Counted from the first letter of the stretch, positions 6,722 to 15,503 are shown. The stretch: DNA of 64,000 nt from Actinocorallia populi (GCF_002995495.1 NZ_PVZV01000001.1:1240001-1304000), one strand, 5' to 3'. The notes: generated by a model from the sequence alone, not told the origin. Made by a program: numbers and translations.

Positions 6722-8548
6722 TCAGGGGGCGGGTTTGCGGGAGAGGACGCGGTAGGCGTTGCTGTCGCGGCGGGCCAAGGGGAGGGTGAGCAGGTCGGCG
6801 AGGATCGCGGCGGACATGAGGGGGGCTGCGAGGAGCAGGGTGCACAGGACGCGCAGGCGTTCGGCGCGGCCGGGCGGGCGGGGCCACCAGGGGCGGTCGA
6901 CGTCCAGGCCCAGGAGGTTCAGGACGGCGGCGGCGGACGTGGTGAAGTCGGGGCCCTGGTCGGCCTCGCGGCGCTCCTCGGCCAGGATCTCCAGGCCGCG
7001 CCGCGCCAGCGCGGCCTTCAGGTTCCCGATCGGGATCATGTGCAGGTGCTGGGGGGCGAGCCAGGGCACCCAGAAGCCGCGCAGGATCCGGCTGAAGCGC
7101 GACTCCGGGTCGGGGAGCTCGATGAGCAGGTGGCCGCCGGGTCGCAGGATCTCGGCGGCGGTGTCGAGCTCGGCCTGGGGGTCGGAGGTGTGCTCCAGGT
7201 AGTGGTGCATGCTGATGACGTCGTAGTGGCCCGCCAGCTCGCCGGCGAGGGCGCGGAACTCGCCGCGGTGGCCGCGCTCGATCCAGCCGCGCGCGGCGCC
7301 CTCCTCGACGGAGGAGCCGAGGTCGAGGCCGTCGAAGCGCACGCCGGGCAGCAGGGTGCGGGCGACCCGGCAGAAGTGGGCCTTGCCGGTGCCGACGTCC
7401 AGCCAGCTCCGCGGGCGGGCGAAACGGGAGACCAGCTCGGTCCGGGCCCGGTACCAGGGCGTGTTCGAGCTCAGGATGCGTTCGGCCAGGACGTCGCCCA
7501 GCCCGTCGTAGACGTCCCGGTAGTAGAAGGCCAGGCCTTCGGGGGTCACCCGCGGGTTCTGGAAGACGTGGCCGCAGCGGACGCACCGGTCCAGGGGGAA
7601 GCGGCCCGGTTTGCCCTGGAGGACGTCGCGGGCGACGACATGCCGCCGGAGCTCGGGGGAGCCGCACCAGGGGCATTCTCCGGTCCGGGGGCCCAGGAAG
7701 CGCTCGACGCCCCGGTCGATCTCGGCGCGGTACCGGACGCGGGCCTCCTCGCGCGCGTCGACCAGTCGGCGTTCCCAGCGCGTCCGGGGAGCCGCCAGCG
7801 TCCGCCAGGCCGACCAGGGGGTGTGGAGCAGCCGGAGAGCGGCGACGCGGTGCAGGTCGCGCGGGTTCACCCGGGTCCCGGCGAAGGCCAGGTAGGGCGT
7901 CAGGCAGTACAGGACCGCCAGGCCCAGGCCGGCTGGCGGGGCGAGCAGCAGCCCGGCCACCACCAGGGCGTACCCGGCCAGGGACGCGGCGAGGGTCTGC
8001 GGCAGGGCCAGGGTCTGCGGGATCACCAGCGCCAGGGAGCGGATCCTGGCGCGCCGGAACTCCAGGCGGAGGGATCCCGGGACGTCGGCGACGACGATGT
8101 CGGCGGCATCAGTGTGCAGGCGGAGCTGGGCGGTGGCCTCGCCGAGCTCGTCGGGGTCGAGGCCGGAGAGCCGTTCGATCCCGGCGGCGGCGATCGCGGC
8201 GGAATCGGCCAGCAGGGCGTGGCACGCCCCCCGCCCCATCCCGAAGCGGTCCCGCCGGTAGGCGTCGAAGTCCAGATGCCGGGCCAGGTCCAGCGCCTCG
8301 TCCACCGGCAGGTCGCGCGGCAGCAGGTCGAGCATGCCGAGGCCGTGTTCACGCGCGTGGGCCTCGGCGGCCCGGCGCACCCCGTCGGGGACCTCCACCC
8401 CGGCCGCGGTCAGCAGCCCGTACCCTCGCGCGCCGTCCGGGACCGAGGCGGGCAGGCGCCGCAACCCGAGCAGTCTGCGCCGCAGCCGCAGCGCGTTGAG
8501 GACCATGCAAAGGCCCACCGGAAGGACGAACCAGATCGACGTGCCCAC
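6722..8548 (-). CDS. Membrane-anchored methyltransferase with zinc ribbon
   Basis: The 608-aa protein opens with a hydrophobic helix (residues 1-20). A soluble N-domain follows, then two more helices (about 170-215). A four-cysteine zinc ribbon (CPWCG near 290 and CVRCGHVFQNPR near 320) precedes a class I SAM methyltransferase with WLDVGTGKAHFC (motif I), ISMHHYLEHTSDP and LRPGGHLLIELP. A last helix lies near the C-terminus. Zn-ribbon plus Methyltransf_23-like domains are common among sugar or small-molecule methyltransferases; the membrane N-half is unusual. GTG 8548 has AGGGAG 8-9 nt upstream; longer frames have none. It is divergent from the esterase at 8690. Substrate unknown. Confidence 0.78.
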   Translation of the reverse strand: MGTSIWFVLPVGLCMVLNALRLRRRLLGLRRLPASVPDGARGYGLLTAAGVEVPDGVRRAAEAHAREHGLGMLDLLPRDLPVDEALDLARHLDFDAYRRDRFGMGRGACHALLADSAAIAAAGIERLSGLDPDELGEATAQLRLHTDAADIVVADVPGSLRLEFRRARIRSLALVIPQTLALPQTLAASLAGYALVVAGLLLAPPAGLGLAVLYCLTPYLAFAGTRVNPRDLHRVAALRLLHTPWSAWRTLAAPRTRWERRLVDAREEARVRYRAEIDRGVERFLGPRTGECPWCGSPELRRHVVARDVLQGKPGRFPLDRCVRCGHVFQNPRVTPEGLAFYYRDVYDGLGDVLAERILSSNTPWYRARTELVSRFARPRSWLDVGTGKAHFCRVARTLLPGVRFDGLDLGSSVEEGAARGWIERGHRGEFRALAGELAGHYDVISMHHYLEHTSDPQAELDTAAEILRPGGHLLIELPDPESRFSRILRGFWVPWLAPQHLHMIPIGNLKAALARRGLEILAEERREADQGPDFTTSAAAVLNLLGLDVDRPWWPRPPGRAERLRVLCTLLLAAPLMSAAILADLLTLPLARRDSNAYRVLSRKPAP

Positions 8549-8689
8549 GCGAATTCTCCCTGGGTTGCGCGGATCGGGGCAGCCCGAAGAGAAAGGCCGC
8601 ACCGGATGAGGAAAGTGCTAAAAGAGGCCGGAAACTAATCGTCCGGGAACGAGGAAATCCCTTGGGGGAAAGGGGAATGATGCACGCCC

Positions 8690-9565
8690 ATGAGCATCGA
8701 GGTCCTCGACGAGGAACGGCTGGGCGACCGCCTCCGGAAACTGACCGTGCGCGCGGATGCCGTCGGTCCCGGCGAACTGGAGATCCGGGTGCTGCTGCCC
8801 CGCTCGTGGTCGGCGCGCGCCGCCCGGCGCTGGCCGCTGCTCACCCTGCACCACGGCGGTCTCGACGACTCCTCCTCGTGGACCGAGCGCACCGGCGTCG
8901 AGGAGCTCAGCCGCGACGACGAGGTGCTGGTCGTGATGCCCGACGGGGGAAGGGCCGGCGGCTACACCGACTGGAGGCGCGGCCCGCAGTGGCAGGCCTT
9001 CCAGGTCCGCGACGTCTTCGGGCTGATGCGCGACAGGTACGGGGCCGCGGACGTGCGCGCCGTGGCGGGCGTCTCCGGCGGCGGGTACGGGGCCTTGCTG
9101 AGCGCTGCGAGCAACCCCGGGACGTTCCGGTACGCGGCGTCGCTGAGCGGGCCGTGCACCATCCGCTCCCCGCTCGCCTCGGTCACGCTGCTGGCCGCCA
9201 CCGGTGTCGCGGGCCGGGTCAACCCCTTCGACATGTGGGGCTTTCCGGTGGTCCACGACCGGTACTGGCGGGCCTGCGATCCCACGTACCTGGCGGCGGG
9301 GCTGCGGGGCACGGGCCTGTTCCTGTCCTGCGGTCTGACGGGGCGGCCCGGCTCCCTGGACGCCTCCGGCGCGCGCTGGAGCGCCGCGAACCTGGCAGAG
9401 CCGCTCGTCAGGTCCACCATCGCGCCGTTCCTGCGCCGTCTGCGCGCCCACCGGATCCCGGTGGCCACGCACCTGTACCGCGACGGCACCCATGACTGGC
9501 CCTACTGGGAGCGCGAGCTTCATCGCGTCTGGCCTGCGCTCATGAGGGCGCTGGCGTCGCCGTGA
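8690..9565 (+). CDS. Alpha/beta-hydrolase, esterase D/antigen 85-like
   Basis: The 291-aa serine hydrolase has the nucleophile elbow GVSGGGYGAL (Ser near residue 128), an oxyanion-side LHHGGLDDSSSW and a final catalytic His in GTHDWPYWERELH near 270. This order and the TH/DW ending match the esterase D/antigen 85 (mycolyltransferase-like) fold, yet no signal peptide is present, so it probably acts in the cytosol. Only a weak ribosome site precedes ATG 8690. It is divergent from the methyltransferase gene with a 140-bp shared promoter region. Substrate not deducible. Confidence 0.82.
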   Translation: MSIEVLDEERLGDRLRKLTVRADAVGPGELEIRVLLPRSWSARAARRWPLLTLHHGGLDDSSSWTERTGVEELSRDDEVLVVMPDGGRAGGYTDWRRGPQWQAFQVRDVFGLMRDRYGAADVRAVAGVSGGGYGALLSAASNPGTFRYAASLSGPCTIRSPLASVTLLAATGVAGRVNPFDMWGFPVVHDRYWRACDPTYLAAGLRGTGLFLSCGLTGRPGSLDASGARWSAANLAEPLVRSTIAPFLRRLRAHRIPVATHLYRDGTHDWPYWERELHRVWPALMRALASP

Positions 9566-9712
9566 GAAAAGGGGAGGGGGATTCGCGGTCGCAAGGGTCC
9601 TCGTTCTGGAGAGAGAAAGGGAACCACAGTGTGCGTCGGCGGATGATTTTCACCTATGAAGCGGTCGCCGAATAATCGAAAGGCGATCCTTCACCGGGTG
9701 AGCCCTTTTCGT

Positions 9713-10669
9713 TCAGGGGCCGCGTCTCGCATCCAGCTGGAGGCGGACGAGCGTGCCCGGGTCGAGGGAGTGGATCTCCACCAGGTCGCAGAGTTGCCGG
9801 ACGGTCCACATGCCGTGGCCGGAGGCCTGGTCCGGGGAGGGCGGAAGGTAGCCCGAATACCAAGGAGGGCTGGTGCCGCCCGTGTCGGTGACGTCGCAGA
9901 CGACGCGCTCTCCGTCCCGCCACAGGGTGAGGAAACGCCGTCCGTCGCCGTGCCGGAGGGCGTTGGACGCCGTCTCGTTGACGGAGAAGACCAGGCGGTC
10001 GAGGCTCTCGGCGGGCAGGCCGAGCTCGGTGGCGCGGGCGGCGGCGAAGGCACGGACCGCCGACAGGTCGGAGCCGAACTCCATGCAGGCCGCCGAGGCG
10101 CCGGAAGGCGGTCGCGGGCGGCGCTCCCAGCCGCTGCCCTGGACGTCGGGCGGGCTGTAGTGGGGGCTGGGCAGGACCGCGTCGCCGTGCATCAGGTCGC
10201 TGTGGGCGCAGCGGGCTCCGGCGACGACGCTGACGGGCAGTCCGCGGGTGTCGTAGGGGCAGACGATCCAGGCGCGGCTGCCGGCGAAGGCCTTGTTGAT
10301 GGCGGCCTCGTACCGGAGCCATTCGTCGGTCTCCACCGCGTCGCGGTCGTTCCACACCGGCTCGCCGATGATGCGGATCCGGGGGTACGCGTCTTCTCTG
10401 TCCTGGACGTACCGGTGGTAGGCGGCCAACGTGCGGCCGGGCGTGCGGTACCAGCCGGAGGCGGAGGCGAACTCCACCCGTTCGGCATCGCGGCCCAGTG
10501 CCTCGCGCAGCAGGGTCACGTTGGCCGGGGTGGTGACGGCCAGGACCGCCTCCCCCCGCTCCAGCCCGTCCCTGCAGAACGGGAGGGTCGCGGCCAGGAA
10601 CTGCTCGTCGGTGTCGTAGATCAGGACGTGGTGGGCCAGCGGTTCCCCGTGGTCGTGGCCGGAGCTCAT
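9713..10669 (-). CDS. MEDS-domain sensor fused to RsbW-like ATPase
   Basis: The 318-aa protein joins an N-terminal MEDS (DcmR sensory) domain (about 10-180, HHVLIYDTDEQFLAATLPF) to a GHKL ATPase (about 195-318). The ATPase shows an N-box SVNETASNALRHGDG, a G1 box DVTDTGG and a G2 region ASGHGMWTVRQLCD, as in anti-sigma kinases RsbW/SpoIIAB. It should bind or phosphorylate a partner in a partner-switching stress pathway. ATG 10669 overlaps the stop of the upstream MEDS-STAS gene by 4 bp, so the two are made together and may form a kinase/antagonist couple. Confidence 0.88.
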   Translation of the reverse strand: MSSGHDHGEPLAHHVLIYDTDEQFLAATLPFCRDGLERGEAVLAVTTPANVTLLREALGRDAERVEFASASGWYRTPGRTLAAYHRYVQDREDAYPRIRIIGEPVWNDRDAVETDEWLRYEAAINKAFAGSRAWIVCPYDTRGLPVSVVAGARCAHSDLMHGDAVLPSPHYSPPDVQGSGWERRPRPPSGASAACMEFGSDLSAVRAFAAARATELGLPAESLDRLVFSVNETASNALRHGDGRRFLTLWRDGERVVCDVTDTGGTSPPWYSGYLPPSPDQASGHGMWTVRQLCDLVEIHSLDPGTLVRLQLDARRGP

Positions 10670-11565
10670 GACGGCGGCACCTCCCCGGAGGGGGAGACGA
10701 CGAAGGCGGGCGACCGGTCGAGCCCCGCCAGCCGGATGACCTTGCGCAACATCTCGGGAAGGTGCTCGACCTTCAGGATCCGGCCGTCGCCGAGGGAGTC
10801 GGCGGTGCGGGCCAGGAGGCGCAGGCCGGTGAGATCGATGAACTCCAGGGCGCTCATGTCCACGCGGATGTCGCCCGGCCAGCTCCGGGCGGTCCGCAGG
10901 GCCTCGGCCAGCAGGTCGGTGGTCTGCAGGTCGACGCTGCCGATCACCCGCAGCGCCCGCCGCCCGTCCTGGAAGGCGGGGACGATGCGCAGCGCGCCGT
11001 GGCCGTGCAGCGGGGTGAGCTCCACCTTCAGGGGGTGGCAGTGGTCGAAGACGGCCAGCTCGTCGGGGCCGAACAGGCGGGCGTCGTAGTGGCAGACCGC
11101 CGAGGCGGGGTTGCCGGCGAACACCTCGGTGATCATTTTCTCGTACTCGGGCAGCAGCTCGGCTCCGGGCATGCCGCGCAGCGCCCAGCCCATCTCGCCG
11201 GTGACGCGCAGTCCGGTGTGGCCGTCGTCGAGGCTGCGCCGCACCTCGTCGTACAGGGTCTGGATCATGGCGTCGGGGTCGAAGCGGCCCGAGGCCAGGT
11301 AGCTGTCGCGGGCGGCGACCACCTGCAGCCGCCCGCGGGCGCAGGCCTCGCCGACGTCCACGCGGGCCGCGTGCAGCCAGCCTCGGACGGCCTCGGGGCT
11401 GCTCTGGTCGGTGAAGTACAGGATCCGTTCCCCCAGGGCCAGTCCGTCGGTCATGTACCGGGTCGCCACCCGGCGCTTCTCGGCGTCGTCGCCGAACACC
11501 AGGCACAGGTGGTCGCCGTGTCCCACCTTCTCGGCGGGGAGTTCCCGGTTCATCCTCTGGGTCAT
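10666..11565 (-). CDS. MEDS-domain protein fused to STAS anti-anti-sigma domain
   Basis: In this 299-aa protein the MEDS domain spans about residues 10-180 (GDHLCLVFGDDAEKRRV, RILYFTDQSSPEAVRGW) and a STAS domain about 190-299 (RVIGSVDLQTTDLLAEAL, DMSALEFIDLTGLRLL). In STAS antagonists such as SpoIIAA the phosphorylated Ser lies in D-S-S-G; here the motif is D-L-T-G, leaving a Thr. ATG 11565 was chosen because GGAG lies 5 nt ahead; an in-frame extension to 11643 has no ribosome site. First gene of a two-gene operon with the ATPase-bearing paralogue. Confidence 0.88.
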   Translation of the reverse strand: MTQRMNRELPAEKVGHGDHLCLVFGDDAEKRRVATRYMTDGLALGERILYFTDQSSPEAVRGWLHAARVDVGEACARGRLQVVAARDSYLASGRFDPDAMIQTLYDEVRRSLDDGHTGLRVTGEMGWALRGMPGAELLPEYEKMITEVFAGNPASAVCHYDARLFGPDELAVFDHCHPLKVELTPLHGHGALRIVPAFQDGRRALRVIGSVDLQTTDLLAEALRTARSWPGDIRVDMSALEFIDLTGLRLLARTADSLGDGRILKVEHLPEMLRKVIRLAGLDRSPAFVVSPSGEVPPS

Positions 11566-11737
11566 CCTCGCTCCACGGTCCGGCGGACCATCGGCGGAGG
11601 ACGGCATATGCCCTATTACCGGAACTCTATGATCCGTCCTCATGGTCCGACTATCTTCTTATGCCCCATGAGGAGTGTTTATTGCCAAACTGGAGGATTT
11701 CTCCCCTAACTGTGAGAAAGCTCCCTATGTGGAGCGG

Positions 11738-12337
11738 TCAGCCGAAGTCGAGCTCGGGGACGACGGCGTCGCGGCCGGCCAGCCACATGCCCAGGGCCTC
11801 GCGGGTGCCGCGGACCTGAGGGGCGTTCGCCGGGCCCGCGGGACGGCCGCCGTCGGTCGGCACCACGCGGTGGGAGCGGATCCGCCTGTTCAGCGCGAGG
11901 CTCAGGAAGCGGCCCTCGCGCAGGACGGCGGCCGAGACCTCCTCCGGCAGCTCGCGGGTCAGGCCCTGGCCGCGCAGGATGTCCTGGTGGTGCACGCCGA
12001 GGTCGCCGAGGAGGAAGCCGGCGGCCAGCCTGGTGGTGGCGCTGGGGCGCTCGGCCCAGACGGCGGCCCAGTCCATCAGCCGCTTCCGGGACATCCGGCG
12101 GATCCGTTCGACCTGCTCCTCGTTGGCCTGGTCGAGCCGGCGCAGGAACGTGCGGGGGCCGCCGCGGAGCAGCCCGCCGTAGGTGACGGCGAAGTAGTCG
12201 ATCCCGATCAGGTGGCCGAGCACGTCCCGGGGCGACCATCCGGCGCAGAGCGTGCTCCCCCGCTCGAACTCCTCGTCCGGCAACCCTTCCAGGGTGGTGA
12301 TGACCCGGCGGCGTTCGGCGCGCAGTTCCTCGATCAC
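11738..12337 (-). CDS. DinB-like/maleylpyruvate isomerase-type protein
   Basis: The 199-aa four-helix-bundle protein reads LRAERRRVITTLEGLPDEEF then TLCAGWSPRDVLGHLIGIDY, the signature of the DinB_2/TIGR03083 actinobacterial family. Metal-binding histidines sit at GHLIG and later LGVHHQDIL. Members use mycothiol or bacillithiol as cofactor, or have unknown roles. A GAGAGGAG site fits the second of two in-frame GTGs (12337; the first is 12343). A monocistronic gene. Confidence 0.8.
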   Translation of the reverse strand: MIEELRAERRRVITTLEGLPDEEFERGSTLCAGWSPRDVLGHLIGIDYFAVTYGGLLRGGPRTFLRRLDQANEEQVERIRRMSRKRLMDWAAVWAERPSATTRLAAGFLLGDLGVHHQDILRGQGLTRELPEEVSAAVLREGRFLSLALNRRIRSHRVVPTDGGRPAGPANAPQVRGTREALGMWLAGRDAVVPELDFG

Positions 12338-12535
12338 GGGCACTCCTCTCGGTGGTGCCTTTTACCTTAGACACGGTTGTTCCCGTTAAGGGCGATGGGT
12401 GCTTTTTGAGGCGTCCTCATCGGGTCAGGGGCCGTCAGGTCGAGGGCGAAGCGGCTTCGGAAGGCCAGGGGGACGACGCCCGGTCCGGGGTGGCCAGGTC
12501 CTCGACGTAGCGGTGGCGGCTCTAGCGTTCATGGC

Positions 12536-13342
12536 ATGGAGAACCTTTCGGGTACGGGGCTACGCGCCCTTTTCAAGGAACTGCACCATGCCGAGGCGCC
12601 GTTGGTGCTTCCCAATGCGTGGGATTACGCGTCCGCTGCGGCACTGGTCTCCGCGGGGTTCTCCGCCGTGGGCACGACCAGCCTCGGCGTGGCCGCTGCG
12701 GCGGGTAAGCCGGACGCGGAGGCCGCCACGGCGGCGGAGACGCTTGCGCTGGCGGAGACGTTGGCACGGTTGCCGTGCCCGGTGACCGTCGATCTGGAGG
12801 GCGGGTTCGGCCGTGCGGAGGAGCTGGCGGTGCGGCTCTCCGAGCTCGGGATAGCCGGTGTCAACCTCGAAGACGGCGGCCTCGCCGACCCTGCGGAGCT
12901 CTGCGCGATGATCCGGAGGGTGAAGGAGAGCGCTCCCGACCTGTTCGTCAATGCGCGGACCGACACGTTCTGGCTCGCGGCGCCTCGTCCGCTGGAGTCG
13001 GCGCTCGAACGGGTGCGGGCCTACGCGGAGGCGGGCGCGGACGGGGTGTTCGTCCCGGCGATCACGGCGGACGACGACATCGCCGCGGTGGTCGCCGCCG
13101 TCGACGTCCCGGTGAACGTGCTCTTCATGCCGGGGCGGCACACGGTGGCCGGGCTCGCGGAGCTGGGCGTCCGCCGGATCAGCATGGGCTCCCTGCTGTT
13201 CCGTGCCGCGCTGGGGGCGGCCGTCCGGACGGCCTCGGCGGTTCGGGACGGAGCCGCGATCGAGGGAGGGGCGCCGAGCTACGAAGAGGTGAACAGCTTG
13301 GTCTCACCGAGGGCTTCCCGTCCTGCCGGGGGCCCGCGGTGA
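12536..13342 (+). CDS. PEP mutase/isocitrate lyase family protein
   Basis: The 268-aa beta/alpha-barrel enzyme has LPNAWDYASAAALVSAGF, VTVDLEGGFG (metal-binding Asp), GVNLEDG and VNARTDTFW, the ordered motifs of the ICL/PEP-mutase superfamily. Members cleave or form C-C or P-C bonds in 2-methylisocitrate, oxaloacetate or phosphonates. The K-C-G-H loop of true isocitrate and methylisocitrate lyases is not seen, so the reaction is open. A TAGCGT -10 element (12523-12528) ends 7 nt before ATG 12536, so the mRNA is probably leaderless. Confidence 0.85.
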   Translation: MENLSGTGLRALFKELHHAEAPLVLPNAWDYASAAALVSAGFSAVGTTSLGVAAAAGKPDAEAATAAETLALAETLARLPCPVTVDLEGGFGRAEELAVRLSELGIAGVNLEDGGLADPAELCAMIRRVKESAPDLFVNARTDTFWLAAPRPLESALERVRAYAEAGADGVFVPAITADDDIAAVVAAVDVPVNVLFMPGRHTVAGLAELGVRRISMGSLLFRAALGAAVRTASAVRDGAAIEGGAPSYEEVNSLVSPRASRPAGGPR

Positions 13343-13442
13343 CGCGCGTCGTTCCGTACCGTTCCTCCTCCGGCGCCCGGATCACCGCCCTCCGGTCCGG
13401 ATGAGCGGCGCCCTCCGCGCGGTGGGATTCCGAGGTCACCGC

Positions 13443-13490
13443 GAGGGCCGAATGCCGCCAGCGCGGGAGGGCCGAATGCCGCCAGCACGG
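13443..13490. repeat. 24-bp tandem repeat, two copies and a partial third
   Basis: Units at 13443-13466 and 13467-13490 differ at one position (GAGGGCCGAATGCCGCCAGC core); a third begins GAGGGCCG at 13491. It lies in the leader region of the SDR gene. The period is a multiple of three but no coding frame is plausible. Confidence 0.85.
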
Positions 13491-13504
13491 GAGGGCCGGG
13501 GCCG

Positions 13505-13517
13505 GTTTCATTGAAAC
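13505..13517. promoter_or_regulatory. Palindrome upstream of SDR gene
   Basis: GTTTCA-T-TGAAAC is a perfect 6+1+6 palindrome, followed at 13524 by another GAAAC half site. It lies about 30 bp before the SDR start and fits a small repressor operator (TetR/HxlR style). The regulator is unknown. Confidence 0.5.
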
Positions 13518-13545
13518 ATCAACGAAACCTGTCTCGGGAGGCAGC

Positions 13546-14277
13546 ATGAAGGACAAGGTGGCGCTGGTGACCGGGGGAAGCCGGGGCATCGGGGCGGCGA
13601 CGGCGTTGCGGCTCGCCCGGGAGGGCGCCGACGTGGTGGTGACCTACCGGGAGGGCAAGGAGGCGGCCGGGGAGGTCGTGCGGCGGATCGAGGGGTTCGG
13701 CGTGCGGGGGCTCGCGGTGCGGGCCGACTCGGGTGACGCCGCCGAGGCGGCCGACTCGGTGCGGCAGGCGGCGGAGGCCTTCGGGCGGCTGGACGTCCTG
13801 GTCAACAACGCCGGAGTCGGAGTGCTGGGCCCGCTGGAAGAGCTCGGCCTCGCGGACGTGGACCGGGTGCTCGCGGTGAACGTCCGCGGCACTTTCCTGG
13901 CCTCGCAGGCCGCCGCCACGGTGATGCCGGCCGGCGGCCGGATCATCACGATCGGTACCTGCATGTCCCAGCGCGTGCCGGGGCCCGGCGGGACGCTGTA
14001 CACGATGAGCAAGTCCGCGCTGATCGGGATGACCAAGGCGCTCGCCCGCGAGCTGGGCGGCCGCGGCATCACCGCGAACATCGTCCACCCCGGCCCGATC
14101 GACACCGACATGAACCCGGCCGACGGCCCCTACGCGGCCAGCCAGTCCGAGCTGACGGCCGTCGGGCGGTTCGGGACGGCCGAGGAGGTCGCCGCGATGG
14201 TCGCCTACCTGGCGGGGTCGCAGGCGTCGTACGTCACCGGCGCCGAATTCTCCGTCGATGGAGGTCACGCGGCCTGA
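13546..14277 (+). CDS. SDR family oxidoreductase (FabG-like)
   Basis: The 243-aa classical short-chain dehydrogenase has the cofactor motif TGGSRGIG (residues 8-15), NNAG near 87, catalytic Y-x-x-x-K in YTMSKSALIG and the C-terminal VTGAEFSVDGGHAA. It reduces a keto group with NAD(P)H; the substrate is not predictable. A GGGAGG ribosome site precedes ATG 13546. The upstream palindrome (13505-13517) suggests dedicated repression; a hairpin terminator follows at 14341. Confidence 0.9.
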   Translation: MKDKVALVTGGSRGIGAATALRLAREGADVVVTYREGKEAAGEVVRRIEGFGVRGLAVRADSGDAAEAADSVRQAAEAFGRLDVLVNNAGVGVLGPLEELGLADVDRVLAVNVRGTFLASQAAATVMPAGGRIITIGTCMSQRVPGPGGTLYTMSKSALIGMTKALARELGGRGITANIVHPGPIDTDMNPADGPYAASQSELTAVGRFGTAEEVAAMVAYLAGSQASYVTGAEFSVDGGHAA

Positions 14278-14340
14278 GGCGGTTTCCCGACCGCCGGGGA
14301 TTTCCGGATCTGTACGGGATTCCTTTCCGCGGGACACGGG

Positions 14341-14391
14341 GAATCCGGCGGTCTCCGGGCGGTGGCGCACCGCTCGGAGGCCGCCGGATTC
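14341..14391 (+). terminator. Hairpin terminator after SDR gene
   Basis: Twenty-three-base arms (14341-14363 and 14369-14391) with two mismatches close a 5-nt loop. They lie about 65 bp after the SDR stop and before the AT-rich promoter region of the lipoprotein gene. Confidence 0.85.
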
Positions 14392-14475
14392 TCCGGCTGG
14401 GCCCAAATATTAAGAAAACGGATAATCGACTCACTTAGTAGAACTTTGCTCGGTTTTCTGGCATCTCTAGAGCAC

Positions 14476-14985
14476 ATGAGATGCGTGATGTTGGTGTGCT
14501 CCCTGGCGCTGGTCGCGGGATGCAGCGCGGGCAAGGCGGAGAACGACGCCCCGCAGGGCGCGGCGGACGTCCCGCAGAGCACGCCCGCGGTGGCCGACCC
14601 GGGCAGCACGCTCGCGCAGGCCACGTTCGACGGGCCCAAGGGCGAGTTCGGGCTCGCCGTGGTGAGCCTCACCGCGCGGGGGCGCCTGGCCAACCTCACG
14701 CTGACGCTGACCCCGAGCTACCCCGGGAAGGACTCGGTGCTGGCCTTCATCTACTTCGGCGGGGAGCCGCCGGAGGTCTCGCTGGTCGATCCGGTCGGCC
14801 TCAAGCGCTACCTCGTCGTCAAGGACTCCGCCGGAAACGCCCTCGGCTCGGGGAACGAGAACTACAACGTCGGCCGGCCGAACACGCTGAACTACACCTT
14901 CGCAGCGCCGCCCGAGGACGTGGCGACCGTCGACGTGCAGTTCGACGACTACCCGCCCTTCCGCAACGTCCCGATCAGCCGGTGA
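14476..14985 (+). CDS. Lipoprotein
   Basis: The 169-aa precursor has a short signal MRCVMLVCSLALVAGC with lipobox LVAGC (Cys16), so the mature part is tethered to the outer membrane face. The rest is a beta-rich domain (GEFGLAVVSLTARGRLANL, LNYTFAAPPEDVATVDVQFD). It looks like a small immunoglobulin-type domain, but no family is recognised. An AT-rich stretch (about 14408-14450, containing GATAAT) probably holds its promoter. The GTGA overlap with the following OmpA gene indicates a pair acting together at the envelope. Confidence 0.8.
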   Translation: MRCVMLVCSLALVAGCSAGKAENDAPQGAADVPQSTPAVADPGSTLAQATFDGPKGEFGLAVVSLTARGRLANLTLTLTPSYPGKDSVLAFIYFGGEPPEVSLVDPVGLKRYLVVKDSAGNALGSGNENYNVGRPNTLNYTFAAPPEDVATVDVQFDDYPPFRNVPISR

Positions 14986-15503
14986 GAGGCCTGATCGCCG
15001 CGGTCCTGCTGGCCGCCGCCCTGCCCGGCGCGGCCGCCGCCGAACCGGGGCCGGCCGCCTCGATCGAGACGTCGGTGCTCGACCTCTCGCCCGCGGTGCC
15101 GGACATCCTCCTGGCGGAGTCGGTGATCCCGCTCGAAGAGGAGGCGCAGACCGACGCGGGCACCAGGATCCGGATCAGCTCGGACGTGCTGTTCGAGTTC
15201 GACTCGGCGACGCTCACCCCGCAGGCCAGGGCGCACCTCGCACGGCTGGCGGAACGGCTGAAGGAGCGCAGGGTCCGGATCGGCGGGTACACCGACGCCC
15301 TCGGCGAGACCGCCTACAACCGGAGGCTCTCCCAGCGCCGGGCGGACGCCGTCAAGGACGAACTCGCCCGGCTCGGCGTCACCGACCTCACCGCGCACGG
15401 CCACGGCGAGGCCCGGCCCGTCGAGCCCAACGAGATCAACGGCAAGGACAACCCGCGGGGACGCGCCGCGAACCGCCGCGTGGAACTCGTCTTCGGCCCC
15501 TGA
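14982..15503 (+). CDS. Secreted OmpA-family peptidoglycan-binding protein
   Basis: The 173-aa protein starts with a signal peptide (RGLIAAVLLAAALPGAAAA). The OmpA C-like domain spans about residues 60-173, with LFEFDSATLTPQARAHL, GYTDALGETAYNRRLSQRRADAV and the final GRAANRRVELVF, the residues that grip diaminopimelate in peptidoglycan. It probably links the neighbouring lipoprotein to the cell wall. It begins with a GTG overlapping the lipoprotein stop by 4 bp. Confidence 0.9.
   Translation: MRGLIAAVLLAAALPGAAAAEPGPAASIETSVLDLSPAVPDILLAESVIPLEEEAQTDAGTRIRISSDVLFEFDSATLTPQARAHLARLAERLKERRVRIGGYTDALGETAYNRRLSQRRADAVKDELARLGVTDLTAHGHGEARPVEPNEINGKDNPRGRAANRRVELVFGP

Noticed and set aside
11706-12374. 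Alternative 222-codon minus frame over the DinB-like gene
   Set aside because: It is another frame of the same stretch and lacks the four-helix family motifs seen in the chosen frame.
12344-12535. Possible C-terminal gene fragment on the minus strand (HRYVEDLATPDRA)
   Set aside because: Only about 25 residues with no recognised family; too little to call a pseudogene.
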